From: an uncultured Lachnospiraceae bacterium
GTDB taxonomy: Bacteria > Bacillota > Clostridia > Lachnospirales > Lachnospiraceae
Direction of reading: 5' to 3'
Assembly (NCBI GenBank): GCA_945949085.1
Contig: CAMFDJ010000012.1
Coordinates: forward strand, 1 to 64,000
Length of the DNA stretch: 64,000 nt
The notes under the pieces are model-generated. The model did no database searches. It was not told where the DNA came from and saw only the letters and a program-made list of their open reading frames with translations. Of this stretch, positions 35,590 through 43,555 are shown piece by piece (within the stretch, counting starts at the first letter, position 1; each line of letters begins with the position of its first letter). Made by a program: the position numbers and the translations under genes.

Positions 35590-37755
35590 ATGGGAATGCA
35601 AAAAGAAACATTAGCAGAAAAAAAATCATATGAAGAAAGAAAAAAGCTGATCTACGATCTGGTGCGGGATGACTTTTATGTGCCGATGAAAGAGAAAGAG
35701 CTGGCTGTTTTTCTGCAGGTAGAACCGGAGGACAGACCGGAGATGAAACAGATTCTGGAGGAACTTCTGGCTGAGCGGGGAATTGAGATCACAAAGCGCG
35801 GCAAATATAAAGCACCGGAAGACACTGTGCTTGAGGGCACTTTCGTCTCAAATGCCAAAGGGTTTGGCTTTATTGAGGTGGAGGGAAGGCAGGAGGATTA
35901 TTATGTGCCGAAGGAATATGTAAACGGCGCATTTCATTCCGATAAGGTGGAATTTCAACTCCTTCCACCGGCGCGGGGCAAGAGACAGGAGGTAAAGGTC
36001 GTCCGTATTCTGGAGCGAGGGATCAAAAATGTGGTAGGTACGTTTCAGCAGAGCAAAAGCTACGGCTTTGTTGTGCCGGACAACCAAAAACTTTCATCCG
36101 ACATCTTTATTCCGGCAGGAGAGTTTCATGGCGCAGTGGATGGGCACAAGGTTGTTGTCGCGCTGACATTTTACGGGGACGAAAGACGGAATCCCGAAGG
36201 AAAAGTCATTGAGATAATAGGACATGTCAATGATCCGGGAGTGGACATACTTTCCATTGCGAAAGCATATGATATGAATATAGAGTTTCCTGAGAGAGTT
36301 TTGAACCAGGCAGTCCGCGTGTCGAAACCTGTCTCTGAGAAGGACAGGGAGGGACGTATGGATCTGCGAAATGTGCAGATGGTGACGATTGACGGAGAGG
36401 ATGCAAAGGATCTGGACGACGCAGTTTCTCTCACGATTGAAGACGGAAAATATCATCTGGGTGTGCATATTGCGGATGTGACCAACTATGTGCAGGAAAA
36501 TTCTGCTCTGGACAGGGAAGCCAAAGAACGTGGGACAAGTGTCTATCTGGTAGACCGCGTGATCCCGATGCTGCCCCATACACTCTCTAACGGTATTTGC
36601 TCGCTAAATGAAGGAGAGGACAGACTGGCTCTCAGCTGCCTGATGGAGATTGATAGGCAGGGCAATGTGGTGGATTACAGGATAGCGGAAACTGTGATCA
36701 ATGTGGACAGACGCATGTCCTATACCAATGTACGCAAGATCCTGACGAACCGGGATGAAGCGGCGATGCAGGAGTATGCGCCATTTGTGCCGATGTTTGA
36801 GCAGATGGCAGAGCTCTCCGCAATCCTGCGCAAAAAGAGACAGGCGAGAGGGTCCATTGATTTTGATTTTGAGGAATGTAAGATCAAACTGGATCAGGAC
36901 GGCAGACCCGTGGAAATTCTTCCTTATGAGCGCAATGTGGCGACAAAGCTGATCGAGGATTTTATGCTGTTGGCAAATGAGACGGTCGCACAGCATTTTT
37001 ATTGGATGGAGACGCCGTTTGTCTATCGTACTCATGATAAGCCTGACCCGGAAAAGGTACAGAAGCTGGCTGCTTTTATCAATAATTTGGGGTATTCCAT
37101 CAAGCTGACGCAGGAGGAAATCCATCCCAAGGAGATGCAAAAGCTCCTGACAAGGATTGAGGGAACGGATGAAGAAAATATGCTGTCGAGATTAATTTTG
37201 CGCAGTATGAAACGGGCGCAGTACGCAGATGTCTGCACAGGACATTTCGGACTGGCGTGCCAATATTATTGTCATTTTACATCGCCGATCAGGCGATATC
37301 CAGATCTGCAGATTCACAGGATCATCAAGGAAAGCCTGCGTGGAAGACTGACGGAGGAGAGGATCGCGCATTACCGCGCTATTCTGCCGGATGTCTGCAA
37401 GCATTCTTCGGATATGGAGCGCAGGGCGGATGAGGCAGAGCGTGAGACAGATAAACTGAAAAAGGCGCAGTATATGAGTGAGCGTATTGGCGAAGCGTTC
37501 GACGGTGTCATTTCGGGTGTTACCGCATGGGGGATTTATGTGGAATTGCCCAATACGGTAGAGGGGCTTGTCAGAGTATCGGCAATGCAGGATGATTTTT
37601 ACTACTATAATGAAGCGTCTTATGAAATGATCGGGCAGTCCACCGGCAAAGAATATAAACTGGGAGATAAGGTCAGAGTTTATGTCAGGGAAGTAGATAC
37701 GTTCCTGAAAACAATCGACTTTGGTATTGTGACGGAAGCGGAGGAAACAAACTGA
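35590..37755 (+). CDS. rnr: ribonuclease R
   Basis: The product has 721 residues. An N-terminal winged helix and two cold-shock folds (TFVSNAKGFGFIEV and TFQQSKSYGFVVP) are followed by the RNB catalytic domain with the acidic cluster TIDGEDAKDLDDAVSL and HIADVTNYV. A C-terminal S1 domain (ISGVTAWGIYVELP) ends the protein. It degrades structured RNA 3'-5' and works with SmpB/tmRNA to remove non-stop mRNA, in line with its place next to smpB and ssrA. AAGGAA lies 8 nt upstream. Confidence 0.95.
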   Translation: MGMQKETLAEKKSYEERKKLIYDLVRDDFYVPMKEKELAVFLQVEPEDRPEMKQILEELLAERGIEITKRGKYKAPEDTVLEGTFVSNAKGFGFIEVEGRQEDYYVPKEYVNGAFHSDKVEFQLLPPARGKRQEVKVVRILERGIKNVVGTFQQSKSYGFVVPDNQKLSSDIFIPAGEFHGAVDGHKVVVALTFYGDERRNPEGKVIEIIGHVNDPGVDILSIAKAYDMNIEFPERVLNQAVRVSKPVSEKDREGRMDLRNVQMVTIDGEDAKDLDDAVSLTIEDGKYHLGVHIADVTNYVQENSALDREAKERGTSVYLVDRVIPMLPHTLSNGICSLNEGEDRLALSCLMEIDRQGNVVDYRIAETVINVDRRMSYTNVRKILTNRDEAAMQEYAPFVPMFEQMAELSAILRKKRQARGSIDFDFEECKIKLDQDGRPVEILPYERNVATKLIEDFMLLANETVAQHFYWMETPFVYRTHDKPDPEKVQKLAAFINNLGYSIKLTQEEIHPKEMQKLLTRIEGTDEENMLSRLILRSMKRAQYADVCTGHFGLACQYYCHFTSPIRRYPDLQIHRIIKESLRGRLTEERIAHYRAILPDVCKHSSDMERRADEAERETDKLKKAQYMSERIGEAFDGVISGVTAWGIYVELPNTVEGLVRVSAMQDDFYYYNEASYEMIGQSTGKEYKLGDKVRVYVREVDTFLKTIDFGIVTEAEETN

Positions 37756-37800
37756 AACGAGCACTAAACTAACAGTTGAAAAGGTTTTTCGTAAACCTAC

Positions 37801-37829
37801 TTCACAAAAGATGGGAAATAGGATATACT
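37801..37829 (+). promoter_or_regulatory. sigma-A promoter of smpB (and possibly ssrA)
   Basis: TTCACA (37801-37806), a 17-bp spacer and TATACT (37824-37829) lie 43 bp upstream of the smpB start. No other clear promoter precedes ssrA. Confidence 0.6.
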
Positions 37830-37872
37830 GCATCTTGTGGAAAAAAGCCGCAGGCAGAGAGGAGTGAGTGGG

Positions 37873-38340
37873 ATGGCAAAGGAAGCCATGAAGCTTGTTG
37901 CAAATAATAAAAAAGCATATCATGATTTCTTTATCGAAGAGAAATGCGAAGCCGGTATCGTGCTGCATGGAACAGAAGTCAAATCACTCAGACTCGGTAA
38001 ATGCAGTATCAAGGAGGCTTTTATCCGGATTGAAAACGCGGAGGCATGGGTCTATGGGATGAATATCAGCCCATATGAGAAGGGTAATATTTTTAATAAA
38101 GATCCGCTCCGCGTACGAAAGCTTCTGCTCCATAAGGATGAAATCCATAAGCTGGCAGGCAAAATGGCAGAGAAGGGATTTACACTCGTGCCACTTCAGG
38201 TGTATTTTAAGAATGGGAAGGTCAAGGTGGAGATTGGTCTTGCCAGAGGTAAGAAGCTGTACGATAAGAGGCAGGATATTGCCAAAAAAGATGCGCGCAG
38301 GGAAACTGAGCGCCAGTTCAAGGTGAAGAACCTGTATTAA
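37873..38340 (+). CDS. smpB: SsrA-binding protein SmpB
   Basis: The product has 155 residues from ATG 37873, where the conserved N-terminus begins. Family motifs are [46 protein letters not shown] and the C-terminal basic tail [17 protein letters not shown]. It delivers tmRNA to stalled ribosomes. Its stop codon ends at 38340 and the tmRNA begins at 38341, with no spacer at all. Confidence 0.95.
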   Translation: MAKEAMKLVANNKKAYHDFFIEEKCEAGIVLHGTEVKSLRLGKCSIKEAFIRIENAEAWVYGMNISPYEKGNIFNKDPLRVRKLLLHKDEIHKLAGKMAEKGFTLVPLQVYFKNGKVKVEIGLARGKKLYDKRQDIAKKDARRETERQFKVKNLY

Positions 38341-38677
38341 GGGGCCGTAATGGTTTCGACAGGGGTCTTGCAGCTGGAGAAGCTATCCGAAGGCGATGGC
38401 GTCAAATCGCAAAATTAAACTAAACGCTGAAGATAATTTAGCAATCGCTGCCTAATGGCAGCTGCCGGCCTTAGTGCACTCACACACTGAGAATCCGGTA
38501 TCATCCATGTGAGAAACGACTTATGTTAAGCTTTGCACATAAGGGCGTATCATGAAGCTACCAAAGTCCGGAGGATGTCAGTTTCCGCCGGATGGAGGGA
38601 ATGTCAAAGAACTGACTATGATAGTAGAAGGACAGGGAATAGGCTTTTGGACAGGGGTTCGACTCCCCTCGGCTCCA
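38341..38677 (+). ncRNA. ssrA: transfer-messenger RNA
   Basis: The 5' end GGGGCCG pairs with CGGCTCC at 38670-38676, followed by discriminator A; CCA is not encoded. The T-arm GGGTTCGACTCCC is evident near the 3' end. The tag frame is GCT GAA GAT AAT TTA GCA ATC GCT GCC TAA, encoding AEDNLAIAA, with the stop at about 38455. The end AIAA departs from the common ALAA. The 5' end directly abuts the smpB stop codon, so the RNA may be processed from a joint transcript. The prophage begins at its 3' end. Confidence 0.93.
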
Positions 38678-38680
38678 CTC
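38645..38680. other. presumptive attL at the 3' end of ssrA
   Basis: A tyrosine integrase gene lies 145 bp away, pointing toward this end, and all genes to the right are phage-like. Integration into the tmRNA T-arm/acceptor segment restores the RNA 3' end. The exact core cannot be defined without attR, which is outside the window. Confidence 0.6.
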
Positions 38681-38685
38681 AAAAG

Positions 38686-38741
38686 AAAAGACTGTAATTT
38701 CAAGGAATGCATTAAAAAACCTTGATTTTACAGTCTTTTTT
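38686..38741 (+). terminator. intrinsic terminator after ssrA
   Basis: A 12-bp stem AAAAGACTGTAA / TTACAGTCTTTT with an inner CAAGG / CCTTG pairing is followed by a run of T residues. Confidence 0.85.
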
Positions 38742-38794
38742 ATTGCTTGTTTTACAATGATAAAATGTAATAAAAATTAGAGAATGTAAAAAAA

Positions 38795-38815
38795 TTGCAC
38801 ACGATTTGCACACGA
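38795..38815. promoter_or_regulatory. paired 10-bp repeats, candidate integrase arm sites
   Basis: TTGCACACGA occurs at 38795-38804 and 38806-38815, 11 bp apart (one helical turn), between ssrA and the integrase stop codon. Position and spacing suit arm-type integrase binding. Confidence 0.45.
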
Positions 38816-38821
38816 AATCCG

Positions 38822-39814
38822 TTAAGAAAAAAGCTCTTTGCTGAGCTTATCAGATATTTCACTTTTCTGTTTGTCTTTCATCATAGAGTGCCTGTAAACT
38901 GATTTCATGATGTTATCTGTTTCCCATCCTCCAAGAGCGAGTATGTCAGCTTCCGGAACTCCCATAGATGATAGCTTGCTTGCGAAGTAATGACGCATCT
39001 TGTGCAGAGAAAATCTTTCAATCCCTAACTTGTCCTGTGTTCTGTGCAGCCATCTTGTCAGATTTCCATCATATCCGGTGTAATGCCAATCTTCCTTTTT
39101 GATTTTATCAGCTAATTTCTTCGGAATCGGTATGGCTCTGGTAGATGCAGCAGTTTTTGTCGTGTCTTTCGTTACCATTTCATTGTTTTCATTTAGGACA
39201 GATGATTTGTCAATGATCAGAATATTCTTTTTGATGCTATCTTTTGACACGGCAAATATCTCAGATCTGCGGAGCCCATAGCAGGCAAGAGCAATAGGTA
39301 TTTCGTATTCTGTACCGATTGATTCCTTTATGATAGCTTTTATATCGTCGTCAGAAGGGATATAGAAGTCTTTTTTGGTATTCTGCGGTAATTTAGTCGT
39401 CAAATGCATTTCGGGTGCGTAAATGGACATCACGGCGTGCACAAAGCCATGATAATTTTTGACAGTCTTCGGAGTCTTATCTTTTGCGAGCTCATTCACG
39501 AACCGGTTTACATGCGATTGTTTTATATCACATATTTTCATATCAACAAACCACTCAGGAAATCTATCAACATATGTTTTATATGATTTTATAGTGGATG
39601 GAGATAGTACATTCCTTTTTGAATCCACATACAACTCTGAAGCATGTCTGAAAGATAACTCAGATGCCCGTATTTCGATTTTAGTATGCAGTTCGATAAT
39701 TTTATCCATGATCTCTTTTTGAGTGGGTTTATGGTCAAATGTGACGCTTTTACGCTTTCCGTTTATGGTTGGCTGGATTCTGAAGCTGCCAGATGGTAGT
39801 TTTTCAATCTTCAT
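38822..39814 (-). CDS. int: prophage tyrosine integrase
   Basis: The product has 330 residues from ATG 39814 with AAGGAGG 8 nt upstream; frames open farther upstream are not used. The short N-terminal beta domain (KIEKLPSGSFRIQPTINGKR) is an arm-binding domain, followed by a core-binding SAM-like domain. The catalytic part shows CYGLRRSEIFA (Arg I), HKMRHYFASKLS (H-x-x-R), LGGWETDNIM (His/Trp position) and Tyr in YRHSMM. It would integrate and excise the prophage at ssrA. Transcribed toward the attachment site, as usual for such elements. Confidence 0.93.
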   Translation of the reverse strand: MKIEKLPSGSFRIQPTINGKRKSVTFDHKPTQKEIMDKIIELHTKIEIRASELSFRHASELYVDSKRNVLSPSTIKSYKTYVDRFPEWFVDMKICDIKQSHVNRFVNELAKDKTPKTVKNYHGFVHAVMSIYAPEMHLTTKLPQNTKKDFYIPSDDDIKAIIKESIGTEYEIPIALACYGLRRSEIFAVSKDSIKKNILIIDKSSVLNENNEMVTKDTTKTAASTRAIPIPKKLADKIKKEDWHYTGYDGNLTRWLHRTQDKLGIERFSLHKMRHYFASKLSSMGVPEADILALGGWETDNIMKSVYRHSMMKDKQKSEISDKLSKELFS

Positions 39815-39876
39815 CGTATCATCCTCCTTAAAAATTGACGCAAAAATAGCGCGTTTTATTGAAAAAATGCGCCGGA

Positions 39877-39914
39877 GATGATACAATATAGCTTGCTGAA
39901 GGCTCTGTATCATC
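39877..39914. promoter_or_regulatory. inverted repeat upstream of the integrase gene
   Basis: GATGATACA (39877-39885) and TGTATCATC (39906-39914) form perfect 9-bp arms with a 20-nt loop. The same GATGATACA recurs at the putative late promoter (55188-55196). The rest of the 39815-40032 gap holds only the 16-bp palindrome. Confidence 0.45.
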
Positions 39915-40012
39915 ATGAGCGCGTCCGTCCTGGTGCTTCCAACACTGGGGCGGATTTTTATATTTGTAACGTGCATGATTTTTGATTATATGCGCGTAAG
40001 ATTTTTTTCGTA

Positions 40013-40028
40013 GTTGCACCGGTGCAAC
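40013..40028. repeat. 16-bp palindrome GTTGCACCGGTGCAAC, copy 1
   Basis: A perfect 16-bp palindrome in the gap between the integrase start and the K+ channel 3' end. The identical sequence is at 50234-50249 and a one-mismatch copy at 57855-57870. Confidence 0.85.
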
Positions 40029-40032
40029 AGAT

Positions 40033-40791
40033 CTATTTCATAATATTCGATTTAAAGACATCTTTTTCTTCATCGGAAAGTGATTCATATACAGTCATAG
40101 CGATATATACCTTGTCGGAACTATATGTTTTTTCTTTTTCATTCAAAAAATAAGATGTAATAGACGATGTCAAAGATCCGATCAAACCTATTCCAACAAT
40201 CATCAAAATAGATGCAATAATCCTTCCGGCGTTTGTAGCAGGAGAGAGATCACCATATCCAACAGTAGTAGCTGTTACAAACGACCACCATAGCGCATCT
40301 GAGAATTTCATTCCCTCAAACTGCATCATTCCGATAGATCCTGCAAGAATACATACTGCAGAAAGTATAAGAACATATTTAAAACCGTTTGTATCAAGAA
40401 ATCTTTTAATCCTATGAACAAATCTGGCAGACAGAGAACCGATTCTGAAAAATTTAGTCAACTTTGCAAACTTTAGAAGTCTAGAAAGTTTAAACATACG
40501 GAACATTCTGAATGCAGAATTAACAGGAATAATTGCAATAAGATCAAATATATTTTCCTTGAAAAAAGCTACCTTCTTTTTCGAGATTACGAAACGAACA
40601 ATATAGTCAAAAACAAATAAAACATATATAGACCTATCGAATATAATCTGTACAGGTGTTAGGCCGTGTGTATAGTCGATTAGTGCGAATACAACAGAAA
40701 CGATGCATAGAACACATATGGAAACAGAATATATTTTTTTAATTATATCTTTAGTAGAATGATTTGCCATAGAATTACTCCATACAATCAT
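40033..40791 (-). CDS. prophage-encoded voltage-gated potassium channel
   Basis: The product has 252 residues with the six-segment Kv layout: S1 about 21-40, S2 53-70, S3 80-90, S4 95-118, S5 138-157, pore, and S6 190-213. S4 carries a basic residue at nearly every third position (FRMFRMFKLSRLLKFAKLTK). The selectivity filter is TTVGYGD (175-181). A short cytoplasmic tail follows. It would conduct K+ across the host membrane. Its ATG overlaps the stop of the upstream repressor gene as ATGA, so the two are expressed together from the lysogenic promoter. This makes it a likely lysogenic-conversion or exclusion gene; that role is inference. Confidence 0.9.
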   Translation of the reverse strand: MIVWSNSMANHSTKDIIKKIYSVSICVLCIVSVVFALIDYTHGLTPVQIIFDRSIYVLFVFDYIVRFVISKKKVAFFKENIFDLIAIIPVNSAFRMFRMFKLSRLLKFAKLTKFFRIGSLSARFVHRIKRFLDTNGFKYVLILSAVCILAGSIGMMQFEGMKFSDALWWSFVTATTVGYGDLSPATNAGRIIASILMIVGIGLIGSLTSSITSYFLNEKEKTYSSDKVYIAMTVYESLSDEEKDVFKSNIMK

Positions 40792-41141
40792 TTTTCATCT
40801 GGTTTCTTCTGATTATTTAGCAAACGAGCGTACTCAAGTAGACGATTTAAACTGCTTGAATCCATATTTCTAGCTTCGTTGTTTATTTCAATAATAATTG
40901 GAGATTCGGAATCATCAGACAGATATTTTTCTTCCATAAAGTCAGAACGCTTGCAGTTAAAAATTTTACACATGGCATCTACTTTATCCATACGTGGGGA
41001 TTTAGTACCCTTGCACCAGTTAGTAACAGATTGAGTGCTAACACCAAGTAAACGCGCGAGATCAGTCTGCGTCATATCATGTTCGTTCAGATAATGCTTT
41101 AATCGCTTAGAAAATATTTTGTTAAATTCTTGGTCTGACAT
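40788..41141 (-). CDS. prophage CI-like repressor (XRE family)
   Basis: The product has 117 residues from ATG 41141, 8 nt after GGAGG. Helix-turn-helix core: MTQTDLARLLGVSTQSVTNW at about residues 23-42. The C-terminal part (IIIEINNEARNMDSSSLNR) is a short dimerisation-like segment; there is no LexA-type peptidase, so induction must differ from lambda. It is divergent from a Cro-like gene, with shared ATCAACTT operator sequences in both promoters. The 3' end overlaps the K+ channel gene by 4 bp. Confidence 0.88.
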   Translation of the reverse strand: MSDQEFNKIFSKRLKHYLNEHDMTQTDLARLLGVSTQSVTNWCKGTKSPRMDKVDAMCKIFNCKRSDFMEEKYLSDDSESPIIIEINNEARNMDSSSLNRLLEYARLLNNQKKPDEK

Positions 41142-41173
41142 ATCTGGTACCTCCAAGCTTTATGTTTATAAGC

Positions 41174-41202
41174 ATTATATAACAAAAGTTGAATTATAAC
41201 AA
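41174..41202 (-). promoter_or_regulatory. lysogenic promoter for repressor and K+ channel
   Basis: On the minus strand TTGTTA and TATAAT are spaced 17 bp; the spacer contains TTCAACTTTT, a half-site of the operator found in the rightward promoter. Confidence 0.75.
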
Positions 41203-41218
41203 TACTAAAATAAAAAAA

Positions 41219-41261
41219 ATCAACTTTTAGTATTGACATCAACTTAAAGTTGATTTAAAAT
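41219..41261 (+). promoter_or_regulatory. rightward early promoter with embedded operator
   Basis: TTGACA (41233-41238) and TAAAAT (41256-41261) are spaced 17 bp. The spacer is filled by the palindrome ATCAACTTAAAGTTGAT (41238-41254), and another half-site ATCAACTT starts at 41219. Bound repressor would block the promoter directly. Confidence 0.85.
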
Positions 41262-41308
41262 ACAGTTGTTCCGAAGAAATGAAACATACAGGAAAGGAGA
41301 AATAATAA

Positions 41309-41518
41309 TTGGAAACAATACAAATCAGCCTTGCGGCAGCGAGAGTAAATGCAGGGATGACACAGGAAGATGTGGCAAGGAAAATGAAGATTTCAAAGAC
41401 AACAATATTAAACTGGGAAAAGGGTAAGGTCGTTCCGTCATTTGCAAATCTACAGATGCTATCTACGTTATACGGGATACCAACAAATAATATTTTTTTG
41501 CCATCTAAATCAACTTAA
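41309..41518 (+). CDS. Cro-like XRE regulator
   Basis: The product has 69 residues and starts at TTG 41309 with AAAGGAG 9 nt upstream. It consists only of a helix-turn-helix (MTQEDVARKMKISKTTILNW) and a few extra residues, the size of Cro proteins. It is the first rightward gene after the operator promoter. Its last codons lie inside another copy of the operator palindrome (41509-41525). Confidence 0.87.
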   Translation: METIQISLAAARVNAGMTQEDVARKMKISKTTILNWEKGKVVPSFANLQMLSTLYGIPTNNIFLPSKST

Positions 41519-41525
41519 AGTTGAT
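41509..41525. promoter_or_regulatory. second copy of the repressor operator
   Basis: ATCAACTTAAAGTTGAT, identical to 41238-41254, overlaps the stop codon of the Cro-like gene. A roadblock or looping operator is possible. Confidence 0.75.
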
Positions 41526-41548
41526 AGAAGAGGAAAGAAGGTGAGAAA

Positions 41549-41635
41549 GTGAAAGATAAAAAGATAAAACGGATTGAGTTCATATTAATGTTTCTCCTCG
41601 GATGGGTTATAGGAGAAATCTTATTGAAGATGTAG
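41549..41635 (+). CDS. 28-residue phage membrane peptide
   Basis: A GTG start at 41549 follows GAAGGTGAG. The product has a basic N-terminus (KDKKIKR) and one hydrophobic segment FILMFLLGWVIGEILL. Such tiny membrane peptides are common after cro in phages. Function unknown. Confidence 0.5.
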   Translation: MKDKKIKRIEFILMFLLGWVIGEILLKM

Positions 41636-41663
41636 AGAGCGCATAGATAGGAGGTATTCACAA

Positions 41664-41969
41664 ATGGCAAAAACATCCAAGACAACAGTAACCATTAACG
41701 AACAGAGCGGACGAGCTCTGACAGAGCTTGCGAGACATGCGGCAGCGGTCAAAGCACAGCTTGCAGAGAAGATCGGAGAAGAGGCGGCTGAAAGCGCTCT
41801 TAAGTACGCTCTGGCAAGAAAGGACCAGTACCTGGCAGAGACAATCCGGGTGGCAGACGGCATGCAGATCATGCGTGTCACAGCGCGTCCGGAAGTCAAT
41901 GAGCAGTTCGGAAAGGATTGCGAGAAATACGGAGCAATGACTTCTGAGGAAGCGCTTCGGCTGTGCTGA
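41664..41969 (+). CDS. hypothetical phage early protein
   Basis: The product has 101 residues and no recognised domain. It begins with a short strand (KTTVTINEQS) followed by Ala/Glu-rich helices (LTELARHAAAVKAQLAEKIGEEAAE). GGAGG lies about 9 nt upstream. It belongs to the early operon started at 41233. Confidence 0.7.
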   Translation: MAKTSKTTVTINEQSGRALTELARHAAAVKAQLAEKIGEEAAESALKYALARKDQYLAETIRVADGMQIMRVTARPEVNEQFGKDCEKYGAMTSEEALRLC

Positions 41970-41981
41970 TGAGGTGGCAAA

Positions 41982-42164
41982 ATGGTTAAGTGCAATGTCA
42001 GACAGTATGAGATATACGGAACACCTGATTTGATCTGTGTGGAAACAGTGCAACTTTTAAGAGCAGTCAAAGAGCGGCTCATCGCGGAAAAAGGACCGAT
42101 TGAAGGAAGAATTATGTATGCAGCGATGCTTGAAATAGCAGAGAGGAATCAGAAGGAGGGATGA
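41982..42164 (+). CDS. hypothetical small phage protein
   Basis: The product has 60 residues with GAGG 8 nt upstream. It is mostly helical after a short strand (QYEIYGTPDLICVETVQLL). No family recognised. Its last codons provide the AAGGAGG site for the next gene. Confidence 0.65.
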   Translation: MVKCNVRQYEIYGTPDLICVETVQLLRAVKERLIAEKGPIEGRIMYAAMLEIAERNQKEG

Positions 42165-42166
42165 CA

Positions 42167-42409
42167 ATGCCTAGAGCTTGCATAAATAAGAAACAATACA
42201 TGGCAGAAGACTTCCCCTGCTGGGTCAGAAAGGAAATGCGAAAGAAGAAGATAAGACAGAATGACCTCGCAAGGGAGTTCGGGCAATCACAGCAGTATGT
42301 CAGTAACCGTATCACAGGCAACATACCGTTCACATACCCGGAGCTTCTGATCGTGTTCCAGATATTGGAAACGGAGCCGGAGGATGTGATCAGGTGGATG
42401 AAAGTATAG
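42167..42409 (+). CDS. XRE-like small DNA-binding phage protein
   Basis: The product has 80 residues from ATG 42167, 7 nt after AAGGAGGG (an ATG at 42161 is too close). Helix-turn-helix region IRQNDLAREFGQSQQYVSNR is clear, and the C-terminal PELLIVFQILETEPEDVIRW matches small XRE proteins. Third HTH protein of the lysis/lysogeny region; it may modulate early transcription. Confidence 0.75.
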   Translation: MPRACINKKQYMAEDFPCWVRKEMRKKKIRQNDLAREFGQSQQYVSNRITGNIPFTYPELLIVFQILETEPEDVIRWMKV

Positions 42410-42419
42410 GAGGTACGTT

Positions 42420-42674
42420 ATGGGAAGAGAACATGAAGATCTGAAAAATATCATCAAAGAAACAGTCGTTGAAGCAACAAAGCTCTACGATAACCCGGAT
42501 TATATGGCAGATTTTGTGGCAAATGGAGTGATGTGCGCAGTATATGACCATTTCCGTTCTATCACAGAGATTCACGCTATTGTTGATGCAGTAAGATGCG
42601 GAATGCGGGTACAGGTAGATTATTACAACGAAGATCTGGACGATGATGAGTGCTCAGTAAGACAAGCATGGTAG
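42420..42674 (+). CDS. hypothetical phage early protein
   Basis: The product has 84 residues, acidic, with GGAGG 7 nt upstream. Content is mainly helical (EDLKNIIKETVVEATKLYDN) with a C-terminal YYNEDLDDDE patch. No family recognised. Confidence 0.65.
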   Translation: MGREHEDLKNIIKETVVEATKLYDNPDYMADFVANGVMCAVYDHFRSITEIHAIVDAVRCGMRVQVDYYNEDLDDDECSVRQAW

Positions 42675-42683
42675 GAGGGAGAG

Positions 42684-43388
42684 ATGGTAGACACAGAAGA
42701 AACAAAACGGAAAAAAGCAAAGAATCTCAGATATAAGAAACCGATTGTAACCAATCTGAATTTAGATGAGATTAAAAACGATTTATGGGACATTCAGCAG
42801 GAATGCGAGGAAGTCAGATGGTATACGGATTCAGAAGATGGAAATGACAGCCTGATCAATGCACTTGCCGGAGATGAAGAAGAAGCATATGAGTTTAAGA
42901 TGGCTTTTGCGGATCTTTGTGCAGAATGTGACAGGATGCGGGATGACCTACACGAAGAATGGATACCGGAATGCTTTGACATATTCTTTGTGGCAGCAGG
43001 CGCAGGGGAAACCTACGGAGGTCTGCTTGGATTCGATGAATTTGAAGGTGACTATTTCGGAATAGGAAGAATAGAAGATCTTTGGGCCGAGGACGAGGCA
43101 AAGAAAAAGTTAAAAGCCATGACAAAAGACAATCTGATACTGGCAATCAGACAATGTTTCCGCGTATATAGCGCTTATATCGGACTGCGGACGAGATACG
43201 ACAGTCTGAAAGCCGCTATGGATATCCTACGAGACAAAAACACCGGTTATCTGCAGGTAGTAAAGGAAATAGAAAAACTGTATGAAGATGCGAGTAAGGA
43301 ACAGGGAAAATATGCGGAATACACAAAAGAATGGAGAGAGTTTGAAAGATATACAGACGCTCTTCCACCAGAAGCATGGATTCAGTAA
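42684..43388 (+). CDS. hypothetical acidic phage protein
   Basis: The product has 234 residues. A basic first 25 residues precede a strongly acidic helical body (WDIQQECEEVRWYTDSEDGN, FADLCAECDRMRDDLHEEW) and a coiled segment near the C-terminus (LQVVKEIEKLYEDASKEQ). AGGAGGG precedes the start. No known motif. Possibly a DNA-mimic or structural early protein, but nothing supports this directly. Confidence 0.7.
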   Translation: MVDTEETKRKKAKNLRYKKPIVTNLNLDEIKNDLWDIQQECEEVRWYTDSEDGNDSLINALAGDEEEAYEFKMAFADLCAECDRMRDDLHEEWIPECFDIFFVAAGAGETYGGLLGFDEFEGDYFGIGRIEDLWAEDEAKKKLKAMTKDNLILAIRQCFRVYSAYIGLRTRYDSLKAAMDILRDKNTGYLQVVKEIEKLYEDASKEQGKYAEYTKEWREFERYTDALPPEAWIQ

Positions 43389-43402
43389 AGGAGATACAAG
43401 AG

Positions 43403-43555
43403 ATGAATTTCTTAAAAAAACACGAGTTTTTAATCGGCATCATACTCTTTTTTATCGGAGCATCCTGTTGGGACAGCCTGCCAATGACATGCACGGTAGT
43501 AATCTTGATCGGATTGCTTGCATGCTACGACGCAGATCAGAGGGAACACGAATGA
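43403..43555 (+). CDS. 50-residue phage membrane protein
   Basis: The product has two hydrophobic stretches (FLIGIILFFIGASC and CTVVILIGLLACY) and a charged tail DADQREHE. GGAGA lies 9 nt upstream. The stop overlaps the next start as ATGA. Confidence 0.6.
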   Translation: MNFLKKHEFLIGIILFFIGASCWDSLPMTCTVVILIGLLACYDADQREHE

